DNA of 64,000 nucleotides from Glutamicibacter soli (GCF_003309065.1 NZ_POAF01000003.1:62001-126000), one strand, 5' to 3'. Positions 50,533-59,296 are shown, counted from the first letter of the stretch. Translations and numbers: made by a program. The notes: a model not told the origin generated them from the sequence alone.

Positions 50533-50940
50533 CTACTTCTCCAATTCGTGGAAAAGGCTGCGTACCCGGTCGGCGATTTCATCGCGGATCATGTTCATCC
50601 GTTCGGCGCCGGTGATGCCGTCTTCGCTCGGCTCGTAGGTGACCCAGCGTTCGGTCTTCACCTGCGGATCGAAGCTCGGATTGGCGTCGGTGCCGAGGAT
50701 AACCACCCGGTCCACCGAGGCGGCCAGCGACGGATCGATGGGCTTGGGTTCGCCCTGGGCCATGTCCGCGCCGCACTCGGCCAGCGAGGCGACCGCTTCG
50801 TGATTGATCGAGGCACCGGGGTTGGTGCCGGCCGAATAGCTGGTGACCTTGCCGTCTGACACGTAATCCATCAGTGCCGCGGCCATCTGCGACTTGCCGG
50901 CATTGCGTGAGCAAATGAAGAGAACCGAAGGTGTAGTCAT
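50533..50940 (-). CDS. Low-molecular-weight phosphatase-like arsenate reductase (ArsC), mycothiol type
   Basis: 135 residues from ATG 50940. The P-loop VLFICSRNAGKSQMAAAL has Cys and the C-x5-(R/K)-S layout with Lys in place of the usual Arg. KTERWVTYEPSEDG and DEIADRVRSLFHEL follow the ArsC/LMW-PTP fold. Actinobacterial arsenate-mycothiol transferases show a similar GKSQ loop, so this is the preferred role: joining arsenate to mycothiol. A 36-bp palindrome lies 7 bases before the start, leaving no ordinary ribosome site. The MFS gene follows and overlaps in the ribosome-site region. Confidence 0.8.
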   Translation of the reverse strand: MTTPSVLFICSRNAGKSQMAAALMDYVSDGKVTSYSAGTNPGASINHEAVASLAECGADMAQGEPKPIDPSLAASVDRVVILGTDANPSFDPQVKTERWVTYEPSEDGITGAERMNMIRDEIADRVRSLFHELEK

Positions 50941-50947
50941 GAAAACA

Positions 50948-50983
50948 ATTGAACCACCCAAAGCGCGCTTTGGGTGGTTCAAT
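50948..50983. terminator. Perfect 36-bp palindrome between permease and arsC
   Basis: Two perfect 18-base arms centred in AAAGCGCGCTTT. On the minus strand it is followed by TGTTTTC, so it is a good rho-independent terminator for the permease. It also ends 7 bases from the arsC ATG and may control that gene. Confidence 0.7.
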
Positions 50984-51014
50984 GTGCAACAGTGACGCCG
51001 GGGCGCCTGGATTC

Positions 51015-52541
51015 TCAGAGGGTCAGGTTCTTGCCGGTCTTGATTGTCTCGCCCTTGAAGAACGCCGGGTGGCGGATGCGGCTGTAGAGCATGACCAACA
51101 CGCCCAGCAGCAGCACGCCGACACCGAGGATGAAGACCATGCCGATGCCGCCGATCTCCGAGCCCGAACCGTACTCCGGGTTCATCGAGTCGACCGCGGT
51201 GACAAAGAACATCACCAGCAGGATGACACCGCCCACCAGTGGAGCCAGGAACTTGAAGAAGAAGTTCCGGGCGTTGGAGAACAGCTCGCTGCGGAAGTAC
51301 CAGACGCAGGCCAGCGCGGTCAGGCCGTAGTAGAAGCAGATCATCAGGCCGAGGGCGGTGATGGTGTCCCACAGGGCGTTTTCCGACAGCAGGCGGGTGA
51401 CGACGTAGAACGCCGCGGCGGCTGCCGCCGAGACCACGGTGGCCACCGACGGCGACATGTAGCGCGGGGAGATCTTGGCGAAGCTGCTTGGCAGCGCCTT
51501 GTAGTAGCCCATGGCCAGGATGGTGCGCGCCGGGGAGACCATGGTCGACTGCAGCGACGCCGCAGAGGAGGACATGATGGCCAGCGACATCAAGATGGCC
51601 AGCGGGCCCATGACCGGTCCGGCCAGCACCGCGAAGATGGATTCCTGGTTGTCCGGGTTGCCGGCGCCCAGTCCGGTGGTTCCGACGCCGGCAAAGTACA
51701 GCACGGCGGTGGCGACGGCCAGGTACAGCGCTATGATGATCAGCACCGTCCAGGTGGCGCCGCGGCCCGGGACCTTGTTGGGGTCGGTGGTTTCCTCGTT
51801 CATGGTCAGGGTGACGTCCCAGCCCCAGAACACGAAGATGGACAGCGAGATGCCGGCGGCGAAGGCGGTGAAGGATTCCACGCCCGCCGGGTTGAACATG
51901 TCCCAGGTGATCTGGGTCGGATCGTAGGGAGTATCCGAGGTGAACGCCATGATGGCGAACAGCAGCAGCACACCCACCTGGAAGCCCACCAGCACGTACT
52001 GGAAGACCTTGGTCGCATTCATGCCCCGGTAGGAGATGTAGGCGGCGATGGCGATGAACACCAGCGTGGTGGGGATGTTGATCCACAGGTTCTTGGTCAG
52101 CGCCGCGATCCATTCCTGGCCGGTGAGCTGTGCGATGAGGATGTAGAAGAAGTCCACCGCCACCGCGGCCAGGTTGGAGAGCACGATCACCGTGGCGGCG
52201 ATCAGGCCCCAGCCGCCCATCCAGCCGATCATGGGCCCGAAGGCCCGGGTCGCCCAGGTGAAGGAGGTGCCCGAGTCGGGCATGGCGTTGTTCAGTTCCC
52301 GGTAGCCGAGGGCTACGAGAAGCATGGGGATGAAGCCGGCGATCAGGATGGCCGGAAGGCTGGTGCCCACCTCGGCGACGGTCGCGCCGAGCCCGGCGGT
52401 CAAGGTGTACGCCGGGGCAATGCAGGAGATGCCGATAACGATCAGGCCCAGGACACCGACGGTGCCCTTGGACAGACCTTTTTCATGAAGTCCCGAATCG
52501 TTCGTTTCGGGAAGGCTATCCCGCCTCATTTCTTGTGACAT
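51015..52541 (-). CDS. APC-family amino acid/polyamine permease, probable putrescine importer
   Basis: 508 residues from ATG 52541 (AAAGG before it). About twelve membrane helices; GLIVIGISCIAPAYTLTAGLG at helix 1 and PDSGTSFTWATRAFGPMIGWMGGWGL at helices 3-4 are the APC superfamily sodium- or proton-coupled importer pattern. Its operon contains a universal stress protein and putrescine oxidase and is opposed by a TetR gene, so putrescine or another diamine is the likely substrate. Confidence 0.87.
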   Translation of the reverse strand: MSQEMRRDSLPETNDSGLHEKGLSKGTVGVLGLIVIGISCIAPAYTLTAGLGATVAEVGTSLPAILIAGFIPMLLVALGYRELNNAMPDSGTSFTWATRAFGPMIGWMGGWGLIAATVIVLSNLAAVAVDFFYILIAQLTGQEWIAALTKNLWINIPTTLVFIAIAAYISYRGMNATKVFQYVLVGFQVGVLLLFAIMAFTSDTPYDPTQITWDMFNPAGVESFTAFAAGISLSIFVFWGWDVTLTMNEETTDPNKVPGRGATWTVLIIIALYLAVATAVLYFAGVGTTGLGAGNPDNQESIFAVLAGPVMGPLAILMSLAIMSSSAASLQSTMVSPARTILAMGYYKALPSSFAKISPRYMSPSVATVVSAAAAAAFYVVTRLLSENALWDTITALGLMICFYYGLTALACVWYFRSELFSNARNFFFKFLAPLVGGVILLVMFFVTAVDSMNPEYGSGSEIGGIGMVFILGVGVLLLGVLVMLYSRIRHPAFFKGETIKTGKNLTL

Positions 52542-52685
52542 TGTCAAAAACCTTTGGGAGTGTGCTCACCGTTGAGCCGCGGCAGTGCGCGCCGCCCTGG
52601 ACGCTGTGTCAGGTATGCGGCAGGGCGGTCGACGGTGAGTGCGTTTTGGAGAGGATCCAAGGGATACGAATTTTTGATCGGCTTT

Positions 52686-53558
52686 CTACCGTGTTGATGG
52701 CAAGTGGGGAATGACGCCCATGGGGACGTTGAGGTGGCCGAGGATGCGATGCGCCTTCGGGCCGATGAACAGGCGGCGATGCGCCGCCAGGCGGGCCGAG
52801 CCGAGCAGGGCCAGATCTCCGGGCTGCCAGGACAGCTCGTTGATCGCGGTGTCGATGCTGCCGCTGGCGATGACCTCGACGCTCGCTTCGATGCCCAGTT
52901 CCTTCACCAGTTCATCGAGGTATTCGCGGATCCCGCGCACGTGGTCGTCGATTCCGGCGGAGCCTTCGGACACGTCGGCGTGGGCCACGAAATTTGCCAC
53001 ACGCAGCTTGATATTGCGCGCGTTGGCGACGCGGGCGGCCAGGGAGATGATCTCCTCGGCCCCGGGGCGGTCTCCGACGAACGCGGTCAGCCGGGTGATC
53101 TGCCCGCCTGCTTCGCGCAGGTTCTCCAGAGAGGCCGGTGAGGTCATGAAGACCGGCAGCGGCGAGGAGTGCAGCAGGGCGTTGGCGATGGCCCCGGGCA
53201 TGAAGAAGCCGCCCAGATGGCGCTTGCGCCCTCCGAGCACGATTCCGTGGACTTCGAACTCTTCGCCGAGTTCGATCAGCCCTTCAGCGATGGACGACAC
53301 GGAGCGCGCCACAACGCTGGCGCCGATTCCCTCGGGAACCAGCGCCAGTGCTTCGGCGGCCCACCGGTCCACCTGGGCGGAGAGAATGGTTTCATAACCA
53401 TGGTCTCCGCCCGGGTAGACGGCGGTAAAGGGTGCGGCGGCCGGAAGAACGATGGCAATCTGCACGAATGCATCCTTCGTTCCGGCCACCACTGCGCTGG
53501 CCAACTCAATGGCCTCCGCGCCGCGTTCGTCGGCGGTGTAACCTACGAGCAGTTTCAT
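52686..53558 (-). CDS. Two-domain universal stress protein
   Basis: 290 residues made of two UspA domains (about 1-140 and 150-290). The second ends in LLGSARLAAHRRLFIGPKAHRIL, close to the nucleotide loop of the family; the first has VLGGRKRHLGGFFMPGAIANALL, a full GxxGx9G-like loop. It lies 4 bases after the putrescine oxidase stop and is the middle gene between oxidase and permease, so it may adjust the pathway to energy state. That link is inferred from order only. Confidence 0.88.
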   Translation of the reverse strand: MKLLVGYTADERGAEAIELASAVVAGTKDAFVQIAIVLPAAAPFTAVYPGGDHGYETILSAQVDRWAAEALALVPEGIGASVVARSVSSIAEGLIELGEEFEVHGIVLGGRKRHLGGFFMPGAIANALLHSSPLPVFMTSPASLENLREAGGQITRLTAFVGDRPGAEEIISLAARVANARNIKLRVANFVAHADVSEGSAGIDDHVRGIREYLDELVKELGIEASVEVIASGSIDTAINELSWQPGDLALLGSARLAAHRRLFIGPKAHRILGHLNVPMGVIPHLPSTR

Positions 53559-53562
53559 CGTC

Positions 53563-54996
53563 TTAGACGGTGATCTTCGAGTCGGCCGGAGCGGTCAGGG
53601 TAGCCACGCCGTCGTAGGACTCGTCGTAGGAGGTTCCGTCGAGTTCCGCGAGAATGCGGGCCGCGTTGCGGCGGCCCATGCGTACTGCGCCGTCAACGTG
53701 CTGGTAGCCTTCGCCGGCCAGGTCCGAGGAGGAGAAGTAGATCGGGCCGACGTTCTCGTTCTGGCTCGGGCCGAAGCGGTACAGGCCGCCCAAATCGTAG
53801 CTGGTGGCGTAGGCGCCACGGGTCCACTCTTCGGAGCCGAAGTCGGAGAGGTAGAAGACCTTCGGATCCAGGGTCTTCTCGCCCAGGAACTCGGCCATGG
53901 CCTTCAGGATGGCTTCCTTGCGCTCGGCGTCGGTGTCCATGGCCCAGATCTTGTCGGCTTCCAGATCCGAAATGAAGCCGACGAGGGTGCCGGTGGATTC
54001 GCCGTCGAAGGTGTTGTCGTAGATTTCCTGGACCAGGTGGTTCGGGCCGAAGCAGGTGCCGGACAGGCCCTCTTCACGCCAGAACGGGGTGTCATAGACC
54101 GCGTGCACCTTGATGACCAGGCCCATGGACTGGTGCTGGTGGGTGACGTGCTGCCAGCGAGGCAGCGGCGGGAAGTAGCTGATGCGGTTGTACAAGTTCG
54201 GCGGAACTGCCAGCACGGCCTTCTGGGCCTTAACGGTGACGTCGGCACCGTGGGCCACCACGCCGTCTTCGGACCATTCGAGCTTGAGCACCGGGTTCTC
54301 CAGGAACAGGGTGTCTTCCGGCAGACGGCCGGCCACGGCGATGGACACGCCCTGCATGGAGGTCTTCATGCGGCGGTCCAGGATGAAGTCTTCGTCGACC
54401 AGGTTGTCGAAGGAGCCTGCGGAGGAGGCCATGAGCACTGCCTGCAGCGCGGAGAAGGTGTGGGCCGGCTTGGTCAGCATGCCGCCTGCGATGAACAGGC
54501 CGATGTTGTTGCACGCCACCTCGTCGGAGGAGTTCTCGCGCAGGAAGTGGTGGAAGGAGATCTTGTCCAGCTCCTCGGCCTGCGGGTGCTCCCACGGCTT
54601 GTCCGGGTTCATGCCGGCGGCCAGCTCGTTCATGATCGAGATGAGCTTGTTCATCTCGGCCACGGTGGCTTCGCCGACCGGGAAGTCCTCGCCTTCGTAG
54701 ATGATGGCTTCGCCGGCCTCGGTGCGGTAGACGCTCTTGCCCTGCTTGTAGCGCTCGAAGGTCTCGATGCCCAGTTCCTCGATCAGCGAGTACAGGCCGG
54801 TCTGGTCCGGGCTGATCCACTGGCCGCCGATCTCGATGGTGGCGCCGTCCATGGTGTCGGTCCAGGTGCGGCCGCCCACGCGGTCGCGTGCTTCGAGCAC
54901 CGCTACGGACTTACCGGCCTTGACCAGCTCGTAGGCGGCGGTCAGGCCGGAAGGACCTGCACCAATGACAACGACATCGCGTTCGAGATGTTTCAT
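53563..54996 (-). CDS. puo: Putrescine oxidase
   Basis: 477 residues from ATG 54996. VVVIGAGPSGLTAAYELVKAG (FAD), EARDRVGGRTWTDT, IEIGGQWISPDQTGLY, NNIGLFIAGGMLTKPAHTFSALQA and EEWTRGAYATSYDLGGLYRFG follow the Kocuria and Rhodococcus putrescine oxidases almost residue by residue. The enzyme oxidises putrescine with O2 to 4-aminobutanal, ammonia and hydrogen peroxide. The next genes are a universal stress protein and a permease; a TetR gene with an operator in the shared promoter is divergent. Confidence 0.94.
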   Translation of the reverse strand: MKHLERDVVVIGAGPSGLTAAYELVKAGKSVAVLEARDRVGGRTWTDTMDGATIEIGGQWISPDQTGLYSLIEELGIETFERYKQGKSVYRTEAGEAIIYEGEDFPVGEATVAEMNKLISIMNELAAGMNPDKPWEHPQAEELDKISFHHFLRENSSDEVACNNIGLFIAGGMLTKPAHTFSALQAVLMASSAGSFDNLVDEDFILDRRMKTSMQGVSIAVAGRLPEDTLFLENPVLKLEWSEDGVVAHGADVTVKAQKAVLAVPPNLYNRISYFPPLPRWQHVTHQHQSMGLVIKVHAVYDTPFWREEGLSGTCFGPNHLVQEIYDNTFDGESTGTLVGFISDLEADKIWAMDTDAERKEAILKAMAEFLGEKTLDPKVFYLSDFGSEEWTRGAYATSYDLGGLYRFGPSQNENVGPIYFSSSDLAGEGYQHVDGAVRMGRRNAARILAELDGTSYDESYDGVATLTAPADSKITV

Positions 54997-55017
54997 GACT
55001 GCTCTCCTAGAACAATA

Positions 55018-55036
55018 AAATGAATTCAGTTCATTT
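55018..55036. promoter_or_regulatory. TetR operator of the putrescine module
   Basis: AAATGAA-TTCAG-TTCATTT, perfect 7-bp arms with 5-base spacing, lies 22 bases before the puo ATG and about 70 before the tetR ATG. It is the expected site of the divergent TetR repressor. Confidence 0.7.
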
Positions 55037-55104
55037 ATCTTTCCTATAGCATAGGGTACGAACACGATCTTGTGAAGTAACCCACGTCAGCTAGGGGATC
55101 ATCA

Positions 55105-55758
55105 ATGAGCGAAGAGGCGCCTCGCCGTGCGGGCAGACCGCGCAGAGCCGTGCTCACCCGGGAACGCATCACCAGCCACGCGCTGGAGCTGGCTTCTGCA
55201 GACGGCTACGAGGCCCTGACGATGCAGCGCCTGGCCAAATCCCTGGGCGTTGCCGCCTCGGCCCTGTACAACCACGTGTCCTCTAAGCACGACCTGCTGC
55301 AGTGGGTCCAGGAACTGGTGATGACCGACGTGGACACCTCGGTCTTCGACACCCTGGAGATCTCCGAGGCGCTGGTTGAATGGGCCACGAGCTACCGGAA
55401 TGTCTTCGCCCAGCACATTCCCCTGGTTCCGGTCATTGCGGTGCTCCCGGTGTCCGATTCCCCGCGCACCTTGAAGATGTATGAACGGGTCGCCGAGGCT
55501 TTGCGCGACTACGGGTTGAAGGACGAGGCAATCATCCCCACCATCGTGGCGCTGGAATCATTCATTTTCGGCTCGGCCATGGATACCGCCGCCCCGCACG
55601 ACATCTTCGACGCGCGGGACCACAAGGATGCCACCCCGAACTTCACCCAAGCAGTGTCCGATCAGCGTGCCACCGGGCGGAACACCAGCGACGACTCGTT
55701 CCAGCGCGGCCTGCAGGCCATGGTCGCAGGCCTCCTGGCGGCAGGGAGCAAAAAATGA
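55105..55758 (+). CDS. TetR-family regulator of the putrescine module
   Basis: 217 residues. RAVLTRERITSHALELASADGYEALTMQRLAKSLGVAASALYNHVSSKHDLLQWV is the TetR helix-turn-helix; the C-terminal domain follows the TetR_C (tetracycline-repressor-like) pattern. It is divergent from puo with a palindrome between them, so it likely represses puo and the permease until putrescine or an aminobutanal product binds. The ATGA at its stop couples it to the next small gene. Confidence 0.88.
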   Translation: MSEEAPRRAGRPRRAVLTRERITSHALELASADGYEALTMQRLAKSLGVAASALYNHVSSKHDLLQWVQELVMTDVDTSVFDTLEISEALVEWATSYRNVFAQHIPLVPVIAVLPVSDSPRTLKMYERVAEALRDYGLKDEAIIPTIVALESFIFGSAMDTAAPHDIFDARDHKDATPNFTQAVSDQRATGRNTSDDSFQRGLQAMVAGLLAAGSKK

Positions 55759-55994
55759 CTCAAGCCCACGACGCCGACGGGCCGCAGAAGAAGTCATGGC
55801 TGGCACGTATCACCGGCAAGCAGTGGACCTCGGTGGCGCTGGTCATCGTGTCCTTGGTGTTCATCTTGCAGAACCTGAATATCGTGCGCGTCGAATTCTT
55901 CCTGTTCCACACCGCCGCTCCGTTGTGGGCGATCCTGCTCATCACGCTGGCGGCAGGCTATGTGATCGGAAGATTCTCCAAGCGCCGGGACTAG
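55755..55994 (+). CDS. LapA/DUF1049-type small membrane protein
   Basis: 79 residues. A hydrophilic start is followed by two helices (TSVALVIVSLVFILQNLNIVRVEFFLF and PLWAILLITLAAGYVIGRF) with the NxxxVxxxFxxF motif of the LapA (lipopolysaccharide assembly A) domain family. The ATG overlaps the tetR stop. Role in Gram-positives is unknown. Its stop overlaps that of the converging 62-residue gene by 3 bases. Confidence 0.83.
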   Translation: MTQAHDADGPQKKSWLARITGKQWTSVALVIVSLVFILQNLNIVRVEFFLFHTAAPLWAILLITLAAGYVIGRFSKRRD

Positions 55995-56179
55995 TCGTCC
56001 AGGATCGCCCACTCCCCGACTTCCTCGTTGTCGGAGTCGAAGACGTCTTCCTGGGCTCCGGGAACGAGCGGATACATGGTGATCTTGGTGGACCAGTCAC
56101 GCAGAATCTTCTGCAGCTCCTCCAACGGCTTCAGCTGCATGTTCTCGGTGTCGAAGTTGACTTCCAAAACAAAGCGCAT
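55991..56179 (-). CDS. Small hypothetical protein
   Basis: 62 residues from ATG 56179 behind GGGAG. MRFVLEVNFDTENMQLKPLEELQKILRDWSTKITMYPLV looks like a beta-alpha-beta unit and the tail is very acidic (EDVFDSDNEEVGEWAILDD). No family is recognised. The good ribosome site and tidy overlap with its neighbour support it. Confidence 0.65.
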   Translation of the reverse strand: MRFVLEVNFDTENMQLKPLEELQKILRDWSTKITMYPLVPGAQEDVFDSDNEEVGEWAILDD

Positions 56180-56298
56180 GGTGCACTCCCATCCCTCGCG
56201 TTGCGGCAATCCTATGCCCTGATTCGCTGAAATACGAGACTTGACAAGGGCTGGACAATGACTGACCCGCAATGGGTGAAATCTGCACGTTAATGGCA

Positions 56299-56327
56299 GA
56301 AGCGGGGCCCCAAAGGGACCCCGCTTC
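56299..56327 (-). terminator. Hairpin downstream of the TM protein gene
   Basis: GAAGCGGGG pairs with CCCCGCTTC, with an inner CCC/GGG, in the gap after the stop at 56348. No T-run. Confidence 0.6.
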
Positions 56328-56347
56328 GCACGGTGAAAGTTATCCGA

Positions 56348-56776
56348 TTACTGCATCGTGGTCATCGTCGCGATGGAGTCAAAGGCTTCGGGGCCGCCGA
56401 CCTTGTACAGGGCCAGCAGCAGGCCGCCGAAGACGGTGCCCATGATCGCGCTGAAGCCCAACGAGATCTTGGCCAGCGAGCGGACCTCGTCACGGCTGAT
56501 GGCGCTTTCGTTGTTCAGGTACCGGGCTGCGCCGGCGCTGATGCTTGCCGCCGGGGTTGCAGGCTTCTCCGTTGCGGACTGGGCCTGCGCCGATGCAGTC
56601 TGGGAGATGGCAGGGGCTACTGCCGGTGCCGCCATCAGGATGTTCGATGCGGTGTCGATCTCTCCGCCACGCAGGTAGGCGACGGTCGAACGGTGCTTGC
56701 GGTCCTGGCGGAGCTTGACAATGTTCGAGCCATGTCGTGCCAACAGAATATCTTCGCCAAGTGGGATCGTGCCCAT
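56348..56776 (-). CDS. Hypothetical protein with one C-terminal membrane helix
   Basis: 142 residues: a basic, compact N-terminus (MGTIPLGEDILLARHGSNIVKLRQDRKHRSTVAYLRGGEID), an Ala/Pro-rich linker (about 50-85) and a single hydrophobic helix (LGFSAIMGTVFGGLLLALYKV, about 108-128). No family is recognised. The 200-base gap upstream holds an AT-rich block that may be its promoter. Confidence 0.65.
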   Translation of the reverse strand: MGTIPLGEDILLARHGSNIVKLRQDRKHRSTVAYLRGGEIDTASNILMAAPAVAPAISQTASAQAQSATEKPATPAASISAGAARYLNNESAISRDEVRSLAKISLGFSAIMGTVFGGLLLALYKVGGPEAFDSIATMTTMQ

Positions 56777-56977
56777 CGATAACCGCTCTCCTAAGTAAAT
56801 TCAAACACCGTACTTCCAGTAAACCCCACGAATTTTCGCTACCTGTTAAATACTTGTCTATTTGTTCACAAACACACATGCCCCTGTGATGCAAACGGCA
56901 TGATTTCAGCGTTAAACGCGCCTACGTCACACCTGGGTGGGCCTCCGGGCGGCGTTCAGCCGCCTGTGGGAACCCGT

Positions 56978-57676
56978 TCAATCGGGCAGCTGGCCGAAGG
57001 CTTCGGTATCCGAAATCGGGCCGAGCACCAGGATGCGGTCACCGGGCTTGAGCACCGTCTGGGCATCGGCATGCTGCCAGCGGCCCTCGTCATTGGTGCG
57101 GGCCGCCACTGTTACCCCGTAGTGCTTGCGCAGGTTGCTGTCGCCGAGTTTCAGCCCCTGCAGCACCTTCGGCGTCGTCATTTTCACCATGGCGAATCCA
57201 CGATCGATTTCGAGGTAGTCCATCATCGATCCGCGCACCAGGTGGGCTACCCTTCGGCCCATGTCCTTCTCCGGGTAGATGATGTGGTGCACGCCGAGCT
57301 GTTCGAGAATCAGGCCGTGCTGGTCATCCAGCGCCTTGGCCCAGACATGGGGAATGTCCATGCTCAACAGCTTTGAACAGGTGAGGATCGACGCCTGGAG
57401 GTGGTTTCCGATGGCCACCACAACCCTGTCGAATTCGTTGAGCGAGAGCTGTTCAAGAGCTTCGCGCTTGGTGGCGTCGGCCCGGACCACTTGGGTGAGT
57501 TCCCCGTTGAGGGACTGGACGATATCTTCGTCCAGGTCGATTCCCAGCACGCTGGTTCCCGAGCTCATCAGCTCCAGAGCCAGCGAAGCTCCGAAACGTC
57601 CCAAGCCGATGACTGCGACGGAATTTGCATGGGCAATTTTCTTGGCCGCACCGCGGCCGCCGGAGAAGTTAACCAA
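56978..57676 (-). CDS. Potassium transport regulatory subunit (KtrA/TrkA-like)
   Basis: 232 residues from TTG 57676, chosen because GGAAAGG lies 7 bases before it; the start overlaps the membrane subunit gene by 8 bases. The RCK_N motif VAVIGLGRFGASLALEL with VLGIDLDEDIV, then RVVVAIG and VWAKALDDQHGLILEQLG, is followed by a TrkA_C domain. It forms the cytoplasmic gating ring that binds NAD(H), ATP/ADP or c-di-AMP and controls the K+ channel subunit. Confidence 0.9.
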   Translation of the reverse strand: MVNFSGGRGAAKKIAHANSVAVIGLGRFGASLALELMSSGTSVLGIDLDEDIVQSLNGELTQVVRADATKREALEQLSLNEFDRVVVAIGNHLQASILTCSKLLSMDIPHVWAKALDDQHGLILEQLGVHHIIYPEKDMGRRVAHLVRGSMMDYLEIDRGFAMVKMTTPKVLQGLKLGDSNLRKHYGVTVAARTNDEGRWQHADAQTVLKPGDRILVLGPISDTEAFGQLPD

Positions 57677-59039
57677 TTGCTGGCCTTTCCTTAGGAAGTT
57701 CGAATACTGCTTTCTTGTCGCGCAGGGCAAGCGCCGATCCGAGCGACAGGACGCCGACGCGTCCCAGGTACATCAGCGCGATCAGCACCGCTTCGCCGGT
57801 CGCGGGCAGCTCGGGGGTGATACCGGTCGACAGCCCCACCGTGGCGAACGCCGAGGTCGCTTCGAACAGGCATTCATCCAGGGTGAATTCGGTGATCACC
57901 AGCAACGCCATAGTTCCGGTGAAGACCGCGGCCACCGCGACGAGCGCCACCGTGATCGCTTGGCGGTGCACCGAGCGGGACAGCCGCTTGCCGAAGATGT
58001 TCACTGCGGCTTCCCCGCGAAGTTCGGTGAGGATGATGAAGAACAGGACCGCGAAGGTCGTGATCTTGATGCCGCCACCGGTGCCTGCCGGGCCAGCGCC
58101 GATGAACATGAGCAGATCCATGCCCAGCCAGGTGGCCGAATGCATGTCCCCGATATTGATCGAGTTGAACCCTGCGGTACGCGTCTGCACGGATTGGAAG
58201 AATCCTGCCAGCAGCTTGTCCTGGACGGACATGGGCCCCAATGTGTCCGGGTTGGCCCACTCCATGGCGGTGATGAATACGGTGCCCAACAGCAGCAAGG
58301 CAACGGTGCCTACCAGAACGATCTTCGTATTCATGGACCATTTCAGCCTGTTCCGCGCGTATCGGCGGATCTGCAGGATGACGGGGAATCCCAGGCCGCC
58401 GAGGATGATCGCCGCGGCAATAGGAATGCAGATCCACGGGTCGGATGCGAACCCCACCAAGTTGTCGGAAAAGAGTGCGAATCCTGCATTGTTGAAAGCG
58501 GAGATCGCGTGGAACCCTCCGTAGGCCAGACCTTCCCCGAACGAATAGCCGTACCCGAGGATGAATCGGGCAGCCAGCAGCACCGCGATGATGCCCTCGA
58601 TCGTGAACGTCACCTTCACGATCGACAGGGCGGCGTTCTTCACGTTTGGGCCTTCGACGGCCTTGGCCTCGGTCTGCGCAGTGATTTTTGCGCGCAGGCT
58701 GAGTTTTCCCAAGATGCTCAGCGAGAACAGGGACGCGACGAGCATGATGCCCAGACCGCCGGCCTGGATCAAGGCGATGATCACGATTTTCCCGAAAACG
58801 CTGAAGTGCGTCGCGGTATCGAGCACCGCGAGGCCCGTGACGCAGACTGCTGAAGTTGCGGTGAACAGCGCATCGATGAAAGGCGTCCACTGCCCGGTGG
58901 AAGAGGAAAGAGGGGACGCGAGAAGCAACCCGCCGGTCAGGATCGTGATGGCGAATCCCGTAGCCACCGTGCGGGCCGGCCGCGCCACCACGGTTGATCC
59001 GGAAACATGAAAACGGTGCTTTCGCTGGAGTTTGCTCAT
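57669..59039 (-). CDS. Potassium transporter membrane subunit (KtrB/TrkH-like)
   Basis: 456 residues. Four pore-loop segments can be recognised: TATSAVCVTGLAV, ISAFNNAGFAL, VQTRTAGFNSI and TSAFATVGLSTG, each with the selectivity-filter glycine, between pairs of membrane helices. This is the SKT-family K+ channel-like transporter. It pairs with the RCK subunit downstream. No c-di-AMP riboswitch pattern was seen in its leader. Confidence 0.9.
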   Translation of the reverse strand: MSKLQRKHRFHVSGSTVVARPARTVATGFAITILTGGLLLASPLSSSTGQWTPFIDALFTATSAVCVTGLAVLDTATHFSVFGKIVIIALIQAGGLGIMLVASLFSLSILGKLSLRAKITAQTEAKAVEGPNVKNAALSIVKVTFTIEGIIAVLLAARFILGYGYSFGEGLAYGGFHAISAFNNAGFALFSDNLVGFASDPWICIPIAAAIILGGLGFPVILQIRRYARNRLKWSMNTKIVLVGTVALLLLGTVFITAMEWANPDTLGPMSVQDKLLAGFFQSVQTRTAGFNSINIGDMHSATWLGMDLLMFIGAGPAGTGGGIKITTFAVLFFIILTELRGEAAVNIFGKRLSRSVHRQAITVALVAVAAVFTGTMALLVITEFTLDECLFEATSAFATVGLSTGITPELPATGEAVLIALMYLGRVGVLSLGSALALRDKKAVFELPKERPAIG

Positions 59040-59264
59040 AGAATCCGAATTCGTAGTGCCTGCCGTCTACATGTTGTAGAAAAGCCTTACGAATGGAAAA
59101 CAGTACACCTGCTTCACCGGCTTGCCAAGAGGGCAATTTTCCCGCGGCCGATCCCCCGCTGTCTGGTGGGTGACCAGCGACAACGAGGTAGCTCGGGCAT
59201 CCCCGCGTGCGCGGATTCGTTGGTGCCGAGGGCATTTGTTTCGGCGTTAACGGACAGGGCGCAA

Positions 59265-59296
59265 AAAAGCGGAGGCAGGATCCTGCCTCCGCTTTT
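59265..59296. terminator. Perfect 32-bp palindromic terminator
   Basis: Two perfect 16-base arms (AAAAGCGGAGGCAGGA and complement) with T-rich flanks on both strands, 25 bases after the stop of the small membrane gene at 59321. Confidence 0.85.

Noticed and set aside
57279-58853. Long plus-strand frame antisense to the ktr genes
   Set aside because: Shadow of the potassium transporter genes; rich in Arg, His and Gln with no domain pattern.
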